This document shows, in pieces, positions 17,698-26,213 of a stretch of DNA of 64,000 nt. The stretch spans positions 2,340,501 through 2,404,500 of the forward strand of contig NZ_CP045201.1 in the NCBI RefSeq assembly GCF_014899185.1, in the 5' to 3' direction. The number at the start of each line of letters is the position of its first letter. The first letter of the stretch is position 1. Source of the stretch: Pseudooceanicola spongiae. GTDB lineage: Bacteria > Pseudomonadota > Alphaproteobacteria > Rhodobacterales > Rhodobacteraceae. The position numbers and the translations under genes are program-made. The notes under the pieces are model-generated. The model had not been told where the DNA came from. It did not search any database and saw nothing but the letters and a program-made list of their open reading frames with translations.

Positions 17698-18038
17698 CGG
17701 ATCATGTAGACCTTCTTGATCGTCTCATGCACGGTGCAGGTGCCGCGCCAGTCCTGCGGGAAGAAGGCGGCGGTGTCGGGCGTGATCTCGATCACCTCGC
17801 CGTCCTCGTGGACGTAGGTCGCGCGGCCTTGCAGGAAGTGGCAGAATTCGTCCTTCGTCACGTGGCAGGCCCATTTGCCGGGGGTGCAGATCCAGAGGCC
17901 GCATTCGTTTTCGCCATTGGGGCCCTTGTGGAGAAGCTTGCCGGAGGTGTGGCTTTCGCCCTCCAGCATGGTCGGGATGATGCCCCAGTCGACAGTGTCG
18001 GTGATGGCGAGGGGGGAGGTCATGACGGGGGTTTTCAT
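17694..18038 (-). CDS. Small cupin protein (DUF861/cupin_3 type)
   Basis: A 114-residue single cupin domain. I start it at the ATG at 18038, 5 bases after the upstream cupin; a longer reading back to 18101 would overlap that gene without adding a domain. Features include ECGLWICTPGKWACHV, DEFCHFLQGRATYVHEDGE and the terminal VHETIKKVYMIR. This resembles ureidoglycine-hydrolase-like cupin_3 proteins. It overlaps the aldehyde dehydrogenase by 4 bp and is clearly paralogous to the next cupin. Function unknown; metal binding or hydrolysis of a small metabolite is possible. Confidence 0.75.
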   Translation of the reverse strand: MKTPVMTSPLAITDTVDWGIIPTMLEGESHTSGKLLHKGPNGENECGLWICTPGKWACHVTKDEFCHFLQGRATYVHEDGEVIEITPDTAAFFPQDWRGTCTVHETIKKVYMIR

Positions 18039-18043
18039 ATGTG

Positions 18044-18400
18044 TCAGCTCAGCATGTAAATGTTGCGGATGGTCTGGTGGATGGTGGCTTCGCCGCTCCA
18101 CCCCGCGGGGAAGAGGACGCAGGTGCCGGGGGTGACCTCGGTCACCTCGCCGTCGTCGCGGGTGTAGGTGGCGCGGCCGGCGACGAAATGGCAGAATTCG
18201 TCGCGAGGGATCGACAGACGCCAGCGGCCCGGGGTGCAGACCCAGATGCCGGTTTCGGGGCTGTTGTCCGGGCCCTTGAACAGCAGGCGGCCGGTGTTGT
18301 GGGACTGGCCGTCGATCATGCCGGGCTGGTCGCCCCAGTCGACGAGGTCGTCGTAGGTGCTGGCGGCGTGGATATGCGGGGCGGTGGAGTTCAGCGTCAT
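18044..18400 (-). CDS. Small cupin protein, paralogue of its neighbour (DUF861/cupin_3 type)
   Basis: A 118-residue cupin. The ATG at 18400 overlaps the glycosyltransferase stop by 4 bp, fixing the start. Motifs run parallel to the adjacent cupin: GIWVCTPGRWRLSIPRDEFC against GLWICTPGKWACHVTKDEFC, and IHQTIRNIYML against VHETIKKVYMI. The pair therefore arose by tandem duplication and may form a heterodimer or act on successive intermediates. No function can be assigned from sequence alone. Confidence 0.75.
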   Translation of the reverse strand: MTLNSTAPHIHAASTYDDLVDWGDQPGMIDGQSHNTGRLLFKGPDNSPETGIWVCTPGRWRLSIPRDEFCHFVAGRATYTRDDGEVTEVTPGTCVLFPAGWSGEATIHQTIRNIYMLS

Positions 18401-19674
18401 TCGGTCAGGCCTACGAGGATCTTGGCGGCCTTTTCCTGACCGTTCTGGCTTTGCATATGGGCGGAGGTGGTGGCGAGTTTCGCCGCCATGTCCGCATCGG
18501 TCAGGCAGGCTTCGATCTTGGCGATAAGCTCCTCGTCGGTCCACTCGTAGCGGTCCGAGCGGAAGCCGTGGCCGGTTTCCTGCACGCGCATGGCGTTGTC
18601 GTGGCCATCCCAGACATAGGACATGATGATCGCCGGTTTGCCGAAGTAGAGGCATTCGGTGAAGGAGTTGTTGCCGCCGTGGTGGATGACCGCGTCGACC
18701 TGCGGAATGACGGAAGGTTGCGGGTACCAGCTGTCGATGAGGACGTTGTCGGGCAGGTCGGCGTACTGGTCCTTGTAGTCGCCGACGTTGACCAGCGCAC
18801 GGTAGCGGGTGGTGCCGATCAGGGTGATCAGGCGCTTCAGAAGGTCCGTGTCCCCTGCCCCGAGGCTGCCGAAAGAGATGTAGAGCAGCGGGCCGTCGGT
18901 GTTGGCCTTGAAGGTCGGCACCTCGTAGGGCGCATCCTGACGCACGCAGCCCTCAAGGTACTGGAATTGCGCGGGGTTCAGCGGCTCGGGGCGGTGGTAT
19001 TTCACCTGCTCGGGGTAGAGCAGGAGGTTCATGAAGGGGCTGGGTTCGAAGAACTGGCCGAGGGGGTATGGGTCTTCGCCGGTGGTCTTCAGGAATTCGT
19101 TGTAGTCGTCGTGGATCGGCTTGATGACTTCGTGGAACTTGGCGCGGAAGGCGGCGTGGCCTGCGGTATCGGTTTCGCTCATGCCCGAGAGGTGCGGCGG
19201 GATCGCGTCATCCTCGATCTCGTTCTCCGAACAGGAGATGATGCGCACCCATGGCTTGCCGTATTGCTTGATGGCGGGGAAGAGGATCACGTTGTCGACG
19301 GAAATCACGTCGGGCTTGATCGCGGCCAGCACCGACGGCAGGTCCTTTTCGGCCCATTTGGCGGAGTCCACGATCGCCTCCCAGCATTCCTTGACGTAGT
19401 TATCCAGCTGGTCGATGGGGGCTTTGCGGAAGTTCGGGATGTGGCCGTTGATGAAATCCTCCCAGAACTTCGCCATCTGTTCGGGCGGCATGGGGGCGGA
19501 GAGGTTCACGGCGTGGGCCTCGAACCCGTAGCCCTTGTAGACATCGACGAAGCCGGGGTCCGAGAGGAACACGGCCTTGTGGCCCATGCGTTCGACCGCC
19601 TGCGCGATGCCGACGGAATTGAGGGCGGGGCCAAAGGCGGCTTCGGGGAAGAAGGCGAAGGTTTTCGGGGTCAT
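18397..19674 (-). CDS. UGT-type (GT family 1, GT-B) glycosyltransferase
   Basis: A 425-residue GT-B glycosyltransferase with no signal peptide, so cytosolic. The N-terminal acceptor domain begins FAFFPEAAFGPALNSVGIAQ; the C-terminal nucleotide-sugar domain has LLYISFGSLG and the HHGGNNSFTE motif (331-340), followed by WDGHDNAMR, as in UDP-glycosyltransferases. I chose the ATG at 19674, preceded by AGGAGA; a more upstream start has no such signal. It follows potA by 52 bases and overlaps the first cupin by 4 bp. A paralogue sits at 24644-25912 on the divergent arm. Its presence in an uptake/oxidation operon is unusual. Confidence 0.88.
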   Translation of the reverse strand: MTPKTFAFFPEAAFGPALNSVGIAQAVERMGHKAVFLSDPGFVDVYKGYGFEAHAVNLSAPMPPEQMAKFWEDFINGHIPNFRKAPIDQLDNYVKECWEAIVDSAKWAEKDLPSVLAAIKPDVISVDNVILFPAIKQYGKPWVRIISCSENEIEDDAIPPHLSGMSETDTAGHAAFRAKFHEVIKPIHDDYNEFLKTTGEDPYPLGQFFEPSPFMNLLLYPEQVKYHRPEPLNPAQFQYLEGCVRQDAPYEVPTFKANTDGPLLYISFGSLGAGDTDLLKRLITLIGTTRYRALVNVGDYKDQYADLPDNVLIDSWYPQPSVIPQVDAVIHHGGNNSFTECLYFGKPAIIMSYVWDGHDNAMRVQETGHGFRSDRYEWTDEELIAKIEACLTDADMAAKLATTSAHMQSQNGQEKAAKILVGLTE

Positions 19675-19726
19675 GGGGTGGCTCTCCTGTTGTCGTGGGG
19701 CCCTCTGGCGGGGCATTGGGTCGGGG

Positions 19727-20779
19727 TCAGGCGGCAAAGACGCGGGTGTCGCGGGCGCTCCAGCCGAGGGTGACGGGATCGCCGGGGCTCAGCGCATGGG
19801 CTTCGGCCTGATCGGCGGTCAGGCGGATCGTGACGGGCTGGGGGGCCAACGGCGTTTCGACATGCAGCAGCAGATCGAGGCCGTGATAGGCCAGCGCCAT
19901 GACGCGCCCGGTCAGGATATTGTCGCAGCCAGTCACCTCAAGGCGCAGGCGTTCGGGGCGCACGGCGGCGACGGCGGCGCCGGTCAGCCCGTCGGGGATC
20001 GTGGCGCGGATCAGGGTGCCTTTGCCGGTGCGCAGGGCACCGCCGTCGCAGTGCACCGGAAAGAAGTTCATCACACCGATGAAGTCGGCGGCAAAGCGGC
20101 TGGTGGGGTGTTCGTAGATGTCGTGCGGGGTGCCGACCTGCAGCAGCGCGCCGTCCTTCAGGATCGCGATGCGGTCGGCCATGACCAGCGCTTCCTCCTG
20201 ATCATGGGTGACGACGATGAAGGTGATGCCGAAGTCGGCCTGAATGCGCTTGAGTTCGAGCTGCATTTCGCCGCGCAGCTTCTTGTCGAGCGCCCCGAGG
20301 GGTTCGTCGAGCAGCAAGAGGCGGGGGCGTTTGACCAAAGCGCGGGCGAGCGCGACGCGCTGACGCTGGCCACCGGAGAGCTGGTCAGGCTTGCGGTTGG
20401 CGAGGGCGGAAAGCTGGATGGTTTCCAGGATCTCGCCGACGCGGGATGTGATCTCAGACTTCGGGAGCTTCTCCATCTCCAGCCCGTAGGCGATGTTTTT
20501 GGCGACGCTCATATGCGGGAACAGAGCGTAGCTTTGGAACATCAGGTTGACGGGGCGCTTGTTGGGCGGGGTCTGGGCGATGTCGCGGCCATCCAGCAGG
20601 ATCTGGCCGGCGCTGGGCAGCTCAAACCCCGCGAGCATCCGCAGCAGGGTGGTCTTGCCGCTGCCGGAGGCGCCGAGCAGGGCGAAGAATTCATTCTCGG
20701 CAATATCAAGCGAGACGCCGTTGACGGCGCGCATCTTGCCGAAGTCTTTTTGCAGGGAAAGCAGGGAAAGCAGGGTCAT
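19727..20779 (-). CDS. ABC transporter ATP-binding protein, PotA-like
   Basis: A 350-residue importer ATPase of the spermidine/putrescine (PotA) family: Walker A GASGSGKTT, signature LSGGQRQRVALARAL, Walker B LLLLDEPLGALD, H-loop VTHDQEEAL, and a C-terminal TOBE domain (about 270-345). It energises the two permeases encoded upstream and overlaps the PotC-like gene by 4 bp. PotA-type systems import polyamines, but related ones carry other amines or sugars. Confidence 0.92.
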   Translation of the reverse strand: MTLLSLLSLQKDFGKMRAVNGVSLDIAENEFFALLGASGSGKTTLLRMLAGFELPSAGQILLDGRDIAQTPPNKRPVNLMFQSYALFPHMSVAKNIAYGLEMEKLPKSEITSRVGEILETIQLSALANRKPDQLSGGQRQRVALARALVKRPRLLLLDEPLGALDKKLRGEMQLELKRIQADFGITFIVVTHDQEEALVMADRIAILKDGALLQVGTPHDIYEHPTSRFAADFIGVMNFFPVHCDGGALRTGKGTLIRATIPDGLTGAAVAAVRPERLRLEVTGCDNILTGRVMALAYHGLDLLLHVETPLAPQPVTIRLTADQAEAHALSPGDPVTLGWSARDTRVFAA

Positions 20780-21564
20780 TGGCCGGGAAGTCCGCCGCGA
20801 TTGAGGCGTTGCGACAGGGTGAGGGCGAGGACCGAGATCCCCATCACGATGGTCGCAAGCGCGTTGATTTCCGGGGTCACGCCAAAGCGGATCATGGCGT
20901 AGATCTGCATCGGCAGCGTGGTCGAGGCGCGCCCTGCCCCGGCGGTGAAGAAGGCGATGACGAATTCATCAACCGACAGGGTGAAGGCCAGCAGCGCCCC
21001 GGCGATGATCGCGGGGCTGAGGACGGGGATGATGACGCGGCGCAGGGTGGTGAAGGTCGGCGCGCCGAGGTCGGTGGACGCCTCGACAATCGACCAGTCG
21101 AAGGTTTTCAGGCGGGCCCGCACGACCGAGCAGACGAAGGCGAGGTTGAAGACGACATGGGCCAGAATGATCGTGTGCAGGCCCATCGTCACGCCGAGCA
21201 GCGAGAAGAACGACAGCAGGGCGATGGCCAGCACGATGTCGGGGATGATCATCGGGGCGAAGATGAGGGTTTCGAGGAACCGCCCCTTGCGGCGGCGGAT
21301 CTCGACCCCGACGGCCAGCAAGGTGCCGAAGAGGGTGGCGAGGATCGTCGAGATGACGGCGACGATCAGGGTGTTCAGCGCCGCGCCCATGATGTCGGCA
21401 TTGGCGAACAATGCGCCGTACCATTTGGTGGAAAAGCCGGTCCAGGCGGTGGGCAGGCCACCGTCGTTGAACGACAGCGCGACCAGCACCGAAATCGGCA
21501 GGTAGAGGAAGGCGAAGACGCCCGCGAGGATGGCCAGCATCAGCGGGAGGGGTGCGTTACGCAT
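20776..21564 (-). CDS. ABC transporter permease, PotC-like
   Basis: A 262-residue inner-membrane permease with about six TM helices. The first is LMLAILAGVFAFLYLPISVL, and the cytoplasmic coupling (EAA) loop reads EASTDLGAPTFTTLRRVIIP. Its start overlaps the end of the PotB-like gene by 8 bp. It forms the channel with the preceding permease. Confidence 0.92.
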   Translation of the reverse strand: MRNAPLPLMLAILAGVFAFLYLPISVLVALSFNDGGLPTAWTGFSTKWYGALFANADIMGAALNTLIVAVISTILATLFGTLLAVGVEIRRRKGRFLETLIFAPMIIPDIVLAIALLSFFSLLGVTMGLHTIILAHVVFNLAFVCSVVRARLKTFDWSIVEASTDLGAPTFTTLRRVIIPVLSPAIIAGALLAFTLSVDEFVIAFFTAGAGRASTTLPMQIYAMIRFGVTPEINALATIVMGISVLALTLSQRLNRGGLPGQ

Positions 21565-22405
21565 TGCGGCCTCCGGATGCTTTTTCCGACGCGAAGGTCT
21601 GCAGCGTCAGCAGGCCCATCATGATGGCGATCAGAAAGATCGACAGCGCCGCGCCGAAGGGCCAGTCATTCGCGGTCAGGAACTGCGCATAGACGAGGTT
21701 GCCGATCATCTGGAATTGCCCGCCGCCCAGCAGCGCCGGGGTGACGAAATTGCCGATCGAGAGGACAAAGACGAAGGTGAAGCCGGTGGCGATGCCGGGC
21801 ACGGTCATCGGCAGCACGACACGGCGGAAGGTGGTCCAGGGGCTGGCGCCGAGGTCGCGGGACGCCTCCGTCACCTCGGGGTTGAGGCGCGACAGGGGCG
21901 CGTAGCAGGCGAGGATGACGAAGGGCAGGTAGTTGTAGACCAGCCCGATGACGACAGCGGTTTCGGTATAGAGCATGCGGGGCAGCTCTCCCTCAAACCC
22001 CAGCAGCCGGGCGAGGTGAACGATCAGACCTTCGCGGTTCAGCAGCACGATCCAGGCGTAGGTGCGCACCAGGTAGTTCGACCAGAACGGCAGCACGGCG
22101 AAGAACAGCAGCAGCGGCTGGTGGCGCCGCGGCATGGCGGCGATGGCATAGGCGGCGGCGTAGCCGAGGATCACCGCGATCAGCGCCGACAGCCCGGCGA
22201 TCCAGGCGGATTTCAGGAAGATCCCGGCATAGAGCGGGTCGAACACCAGCGCGATATTCTCCCACGTCAGGGTATAGTCGATGCCGCCGTAAAGGCCCCG
22301 CCGGAAGAAGGCGAGCGCGAGGATCAGCAGGCAGGGCACCACCATGAAGGCGGTCAGCCAGGCCAGCGCCGGGGTCATCAGGAAAAGCGGTCTGCGGTCA
22401 CGCAT
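21557..22405 (-). CDS. ABC transporter permease, PotB-like
   Basis: A permease of about 282 residues with six predicted TM helices (first LMTPALAWLTAFMVVPCLLI) and the coupling loop EASRDLGASPWTTFRRVVLP. Two adjacent ATGs (22408 and 22405) are possible; AAAGG upstream is better spaced for 22405. It lies 60 bases downstream of the solute-binding protein gene. Confidence 0.9.
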   Translation of the reverse strand: MRDRRPLFLMTPALAWLTAFMVVPCLLILALAFFRRGLYGGIDYTLTWENIALVFDPLYAGIFLKSAWIAGLSALIAVILGYAAAYAIAAMPRRHQPLLLFFAVLPFWSNYLVRTYAWIVLLNREGLIVHLARLLGFEGELPRMLYTETAVVIGLVYNYLPFVILACYAPLSRLNPEVTEASRDLGASPWTTFRRVVLPMTVPGIATGFTFVFVLSIGNFVTPALLGGGQFQMIGNLVYAQFLTANDWPFGAALSIFLIAIMMGLLTLQTFASEKASGGRNA

Positions 22406-22465
22406 CATTGCACCTTTGCGCCGCCCCACTGGGGTGCAGGGCGGCAAAGAGCCTCAGGGACGGGG

Positions 22466-23503
22466 TCAGTCGGCCGCCTTGATCTCGGAGACGATGCGGG
22501 AATAAGCTCGCTGCGCCTCGCCGACGTCGAGCAGTTGCTCGTAACCCAGCAGTTCCTCGGGAGAGATGGCCATGTTGGGGTATTGCGCCAGCAGGGCGGG
22601 GTCGAGGCCGTCCATCGCTGCCTTGTTCGGCACCTTGTAGAGGATGTTTTCCGCCGCCCAGCGGTGATGTTCGGCGTCCAGCATCCAGTTGACGAAGGCA
22701 TAGGCCGCGTCTTTATGCGCGGAGTTTTTCAGGATCACCATGGTGTCGACCCAAAGGTCAGAGCCTTCCTCGGGGATGACGTACTGGATGTCGGCATTTT
22801 CGGCGATGCCGTAGTTGCACCAGCCATCCCAAGCCTGCACAAGGTCCGCCTCGCCCGAGACGAGCTTGGCGTAGAAGGTGGTGTCGTCATAGGCCAGCAG
22901 GGTGCGCTTGGCCGAGATCAGGTCGTTCTTGACCTTGTCGAGCTCAATCGGGTCGGTGGTGTTGACGGAATAGCCGTTCGCCAGCTGCGCCGCGGCCAGC
23001 AGCCAGCGGTCGGTCGCCAGCATGGTGATCTTGTCCTTCAGCTCGTCCGAGGGGGTCAGCAGATCCCACCAGCTGTCGGGCGTTTCGTCAATCAGATCAG
23101 AGCGATAGCAAAGCCCCGTGGTGCCCCAGGCATAGGGCACGGAAAAGGCGTTGCCGGGATCATGCTTCAGCTGCGTCGCGGCGTCGTAGAGATTGGCGAG
23201 GTTGGGCAGCTTGGCGTGATCCAGCGTTTCCGCGATGCCGAGCTTGTTGAGCACCTCAGCAAAGGGCGAGGAGACGAAGACCACGTCATAGCCCGCGCCC
23301 TTGGAGGCGATCAGCTTGCCCATGATCTCCTCATTCGTGCCGTGCAACACAAGTTCGGCGCTGTTGGAGGTATCGGTGTTGAAGGCGTCGATCGCGTCGG
23401 GGGCCATGTAGCCATCCCAGTTCGAGATGACGAGATCTTCGGCACTGGCGGCGCTGGTCAGCGCGGCGATCAGGGCGAGACCGGTGAGCGGGGTGCGGAA
23501 CAT
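22466..23503 (-). CDS. Extracellular solute-binding protein, PotD-like
   Basis: A 345-residue periplasmic binding protein with a Sec signal peptide (TGLALIAALTSAASA, cleavage before EDLVIS). The mature start LVISNWDGYMAPDAIDAF and the segments YAWGTTGLCYRSD and LAYDDTTFYAKL fit the PotD/PotF polyamine-binding family. First gene of the leftward operon, divergent from the GntR regulator. Ligand preference cannot be read from the sequence; polyamine or a related amine is the default. Confidence 0.9.
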   Translation of the reverse strand: MFRTPLTGLALIAALTSAASAEDLVISNWDGYMAPDAIDAFNTDTSNSAELVLHGTNEEIMGKLIASKGAGYDVVFVSSPFAEVLNKLGIAETLDHAKLPNLANLYDAATQLKHDPGNAFSVPYAWGTTGLCYRSDLIDETPDSWWDLLTPSDELKDKITMLATDRWLLAAAQLANGYSVNTTDPIELDKVKNDLISAKRTLLAYDDTTFYAKLVSGEADLVQAWDGWCNYGIAENADIQYVIPEEGSDLWVDTMVILKNSAHKDAAYAFVNWMLDAEHHRWAAENILYKVPNKAAMDGLDPALLAQYPNMAISPEELLGYEQLLDVGEAQRAYSRIVSEIKAAD

Positions 23504-23660
23504 GGGATGTCCTCCTGTTGGCTCTGTTGGGGTGCGCCCGGGATCGGGGGCGCTTATTTTTGGGCTTTGCAGCTGCGGTTCTTGATGACCGTCGTGATTT
23601 CAGTATTGTTGAGGTGAAAAATACGTCAACTTGTATTCGCTGTCCTTTGGGTTTTCAGGC

Positions 23661-23690
23661 CCTGAGCGGGCGGCAGTACCGCCCCTCAGG
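23661..23690. promoter_or_regulatory. Near-perfect inverted repeat overlapping the gntR ribosome-binding site
   Basis: CCTGAG (23661-23666) and GGGCGG (23668-23673) pair with CCGCCC (23679-23684) and CTCAGG (23685-23690) around CAGTA, a 12-bp stem with one bulged C. The right arm contains the AGGA-type ribosome-binding sequence of the ATG at 23700. It could be a protein operator (autoregulation) or an RNA hairpin hiding the translation start. A weaker dyad, GTTGA (23608-23612) with TCAAC (23626-23630), lies upstream in the same divergent region. Confidence 0.55.
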
Positions 23691-23699
23691 ATCGTTTCC

Positions 23700-24647
23700 A
23701 TGGCAGAGCTTCGCAGAAACGCGCGCCAGAACCATCTGACCCTGGCCAAGCAGGTGATCAGCATCGCGCTGGAACGCGGGCTGCAACCGGGCGAGCATCT
23801 GCCAGAGCAGGCCTTTTCCGAGGCCTGCGGCGTGTCGCGCACCCCGATGCGGGCGGCCTTCAAGATACTGGAAGAGAACGAAATTCTAAGCTGGCGTGAG
23901 GAAGAGGGCTACTTCCTTGAGACCGGCCCGCAGGATGGTCTGACCGAGGCCGCTCAGCTGTTGGAGGAGATGGAGGATTCGCTGGCCACCCGCATCCTGT
24001 CCGACAGGGCGGCCCGGCGCATCAGTGATGTGCAATCCGTCAGCGCCCTTGTGCGAAGATATGGCAGGTCGCGCAGTACAGTCCTAAATGCGCTAAAAAT
24101 ACTGGCGCGCGACGGGATCGTGACGCAATTGCCCGGACGCTCCTGGGCGTTTCAGCCGATTCTGGACACGCCCCGCAGTATCGAGGAGAGCCTGCAGTTC
24201 CGTCTGATCCTGGAACCGCAGGCGATCACCGCCCCGGGGTTTCAGCTGGATGCGCAAAAGGCGGGCCTGTTGCGTGCGCAGATGCAGGCGCATCTGCAGA
24301 CCCGTCAGGGGCGCATCGGCTCGGCCAGTTTCATGCGGATCGACACGGAGTTCCATGGGTTTATCGCCGAATGCTCCGGCAACCGGTTCGCGCGCGGCGC
24401 GCTGCTGGCACATCACCGGCTGCGGCGGGCGACGCAAAAGGATCTCTCGATCCCCGATTTTCGCCTGCGTCAGTCGCTGGAGGAGCATCTGGATATCCTC
24501 GACAGCCTTGAACAGTTGCAGTTCGATGTCGCCGCCGACCTGATGACGCTGCATCTGCGCCGCTCACGCATCCGCCGCCCCGAAGCGGCGAACCGGGGTA
24601 TCGTGCCCCTGACACGGGGACCTCTGACACGGGGGCCCAGCGCATGA
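23700..24647 (+). CDS. GntR-type regulator with two winged-helix domains and an FCD-like domain
   Basis: A protein of about 315 residues. I use the ATG at 23700 (AGGA spaced 7-8 bases) because the sequence before it adds no domain. The first GntR HTH (about 10-75) has LPEQAFSEACGVSRTPMRAA; a second winged-helix segment (about 92-150) has VSALVRRYGRSRSTVLNALK; an FCD-like all-helical domain follows with FMRIDTEFHGFIAECSGN. The tail contains a small LTRGP duplication. It is divergent from potD and overlaps the second glycosyltransferase by 4 bp, so it probably controls both arms. Two DNA-binding domains in one chain is unusual for this family. Confidence 0.82.
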   Translation: MAELRRNARQNHLTLAKQVISIALERGLQPGEHLPEQAFSEACGVSRTPMRAAFKILEENEILSWREEEGYFLETGPQDGLTEAAQLLEEMEDSLATRILSDRAARRISDVQSVSALVRRYGRSRSTVLNALKILARDGIVTQLPGRSWAFQPILDTPRSIEESLQFRLILEPQAITAPGFQLDAQKAGLLRAQMQAHLQTRQGRIGSASFMRIDTEFHGFIAECSGNRFARGALLAHHRLRRATQKDLSIPDFRLRQSLEEHLDILDSLEQLQFDVAADLMTLHLRRSRIRRPEAANRGIVPLTRGPLTRGPSA

Positions 24648-25912
24648 AACGCCGCAACGCGGCGCCGGTCATCGCCTTCTTCCCCGAGGCGAGCTTTGGC
24701 GCCGCGCTGAACTGCATCGGTATCGCGCAGGAGCTGACCCGCATGGGGGCGGTGCCGGTGTTCATCTGCCATCCGGGCTTTACCGGCGTCTTCGCCGACT
24801 ATGGCTTCAAGGAATACCACCTGCCGGGGGGCGGCGCGCAGGCCAGCGCCGAGGATTGGCAGGGCTTCATCAACACCCATATGCCGCATTTCAACCTCGA
24901 CGCCGCGGCGCAGCTGGAGCCCTATGTCGCCCCGACCTGGGAGGCGATCGTCGACACCGCCATCCATGCCGAAGCCGGGCTGAGCGCGCTGCTGGAACAG
25001 ATCCGCCCCGACGGCATCGTGCTGGACAACGTGATCATGTTCCCCGCCATCGCGCGCGCCGGGTGCGCTTGGGTGCGCATCGTCTCCTGTGCGGAAACCG
25101 AATTGCCGGACGCCCATGTGCCACCCTATCTGTCGGGCCTTGCCGCCGATGATCCTGCGCGTGCGGGGTTCGAGAAGGCCTATCTGCGCGCCACGCGCAG
25201 TGCTCACCGGCGCTATAACGAGTTCCGCCGTCTGCATGGCATGGCCCCCCTGCCCGCTGGCGTGTTTCTGGAACCCGGCGATCTGACGCTGCTGCTGTCG
25301 CCCGAGGCGGTGCGCTATGACCGCGCCACGCCCTTGCCCGAGGATCGCTTTGGCTATCTGAATGGATGCGTGCGCAGTGAGAGCCGCTTTGATTTGCCGC
25401 GCCTGCCGGTCGAGGACGGGCCGCTGGTCTATCTGGGCTTCGGCAGTCTGGGGGCCATCGACACCGACCTGATCACCCGGATGATCGATGTGTTCGCCAC
25501 CCTGCCCGCACGCTTTGTGGTCAATGTGGGCGGCTACCTCGACGCTTATACCCATGTGCCGGACAATGTGTATCTGGGGGACTGGTTCCCCCAGCCCTCG
25601 GTCGTGGAGCAGAGCGCGCTGTTCATCCACCACGGCGGCAACAATTCTTTCTGCGAGGCGCTGTATCATGGGGTGCCGTCGCTGGTGATGCCCTATTGCT
25701 GGGACGGCCACGACAATGCTCAGCGCGCCGAGGCGACCGGCACCGGGGTGCGTATCGGGCGCCGGGACTGGACCCCCGACAGCCTGCGCCGTGCCATTTT
25801 GCAGCTGCTGGGGGATGCGCCGATGCGGGCGCGTCTGGCCGCGATCTCGGAAAAGATGCAGGCCAGCCCCGGCACCCGCCGCGCCGCCGAGGCGATCCTG
25901 CGCCTGCTCTAG
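24644..25912 (+). CDS. UGT-type glycosyltransferase, paralogue of the 18397-19674 enzyme
   Basis: A 422-residue GT-B enzyme. N-terminus IAFFPEASFGAALNCIGIAQ, sugar-nucleotide domain LVYLGFGSLGAIDTDL, HHGGNNSFCEAL (329-340) and WDGHDNAQR. It aligns along its full length with the glycosyltransferase of the opposite arm; both keep the HHGGNNS and WDGHDNA segments, so both are probably active. It overlaps the regulator gene by 4 bp (ATGA). One enzyme in each arm of a divergent regulon suggests different acceptors or a mixed dimer; no acceptor can be deduced. Confidence 0.87.
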   Translation: MKRRNAAPVIAFFPEASFGAALNCIGIAQELTRMGAVPVFICHPGFTGVFADYGFKEYHLPGGGAQASAEDWQGFINTHMPHFNLDAAAQLEPYVAPTWEAIVDTAIHAEAGLSALLEQIRPDGIVLDNVIMFPAIARAGCAWVRIVSCAETELPDAHVPPYLSGLAADDPARAGFEKAYLRATRSAHRRYNEFRRLHGMAPLPAGVFLEPGDLTLLLSPEAVRYDRATPLPEDRFGYLNGCVRSESRFDLPRLPVEDGPLVYLGFGSLGAIDTDLITRMIDVFATLPARFVVNVGGYLDAYTHVPDNVYLGDWFPQPSVVEQSALFIHHGGNNSFCEALYHGVPSLVMPYCWDGHDNAQRAEATGTGVRIGRRDWTPDSLRRAILQLLGDAPMRARLAAISEKMQASPGTRRAAEAILRLL

Positions 25913-26148
25913 GCCGCGCGGGGGTTTGACTGAGGCAGAAAGATCGGCCAGCGTTATCAGTTTGCTAAGCCTGCCCCCCTATCGTCGCACCTCGGGGCTG
26001 TGTGCCTGCGCCACCGGTGCGACAGCGCAGTCCGCATCACAGAAGACCAGAGCCGTTGCGCACCGCAGCACAAGGATCGCCAGCCGATGAGCGCCGACAT
26101 GTCAAAGCTGTTTTCGGGACACGCTGCACATGCTATAGCTGTGCTCAG

Positions 26149-26182
26149 GATCGGACGGGCCTCAGCCTCGCCCGATCTCTTT
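26149..26182 (+). promoter_or_regulatory. Terminator-like leader hairpin upstream of the hybrid histidine kinase
   Basis: In the 301-base gene-free stretch 25913-26213, GATCGG (26149-26154) pairs with CCGATC (26172-26177), with CGGGC/GCCCG as an inner or alternative stem, followed by TCTTTG. A TATAGC element near 26134 could be a -10 box, placing the hairpin in the 5' leader about 35 bases before the ATG at 26214. It may be an attenuator, a terminator of upstream transcription, or a very short RNA. Nothing else was recognised in the stretch. Confidence 0.4.
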
Positions 26183-26213
26183 GTGTACAGATGTGACGAT
26201 ATGGCGAGGGTAT

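Noticed and set aside
24609-24634. Direct repeat CTGACACGGGG near the end of the GntR gene
   Set aside because: Two in-frame copies with a 15-base period simply encode a duplicated LTRGP in the protein tail; not a regulatory array.
18397-25912. Glycosyltransferases as part of an antibiotic or polysaccharide biosynthetic cluster
   Set aside because: No polyketide, peptide synthetase, sugar-nucleotide or export genes are nearby; both genes are embedded in an import/oxidation regulon.
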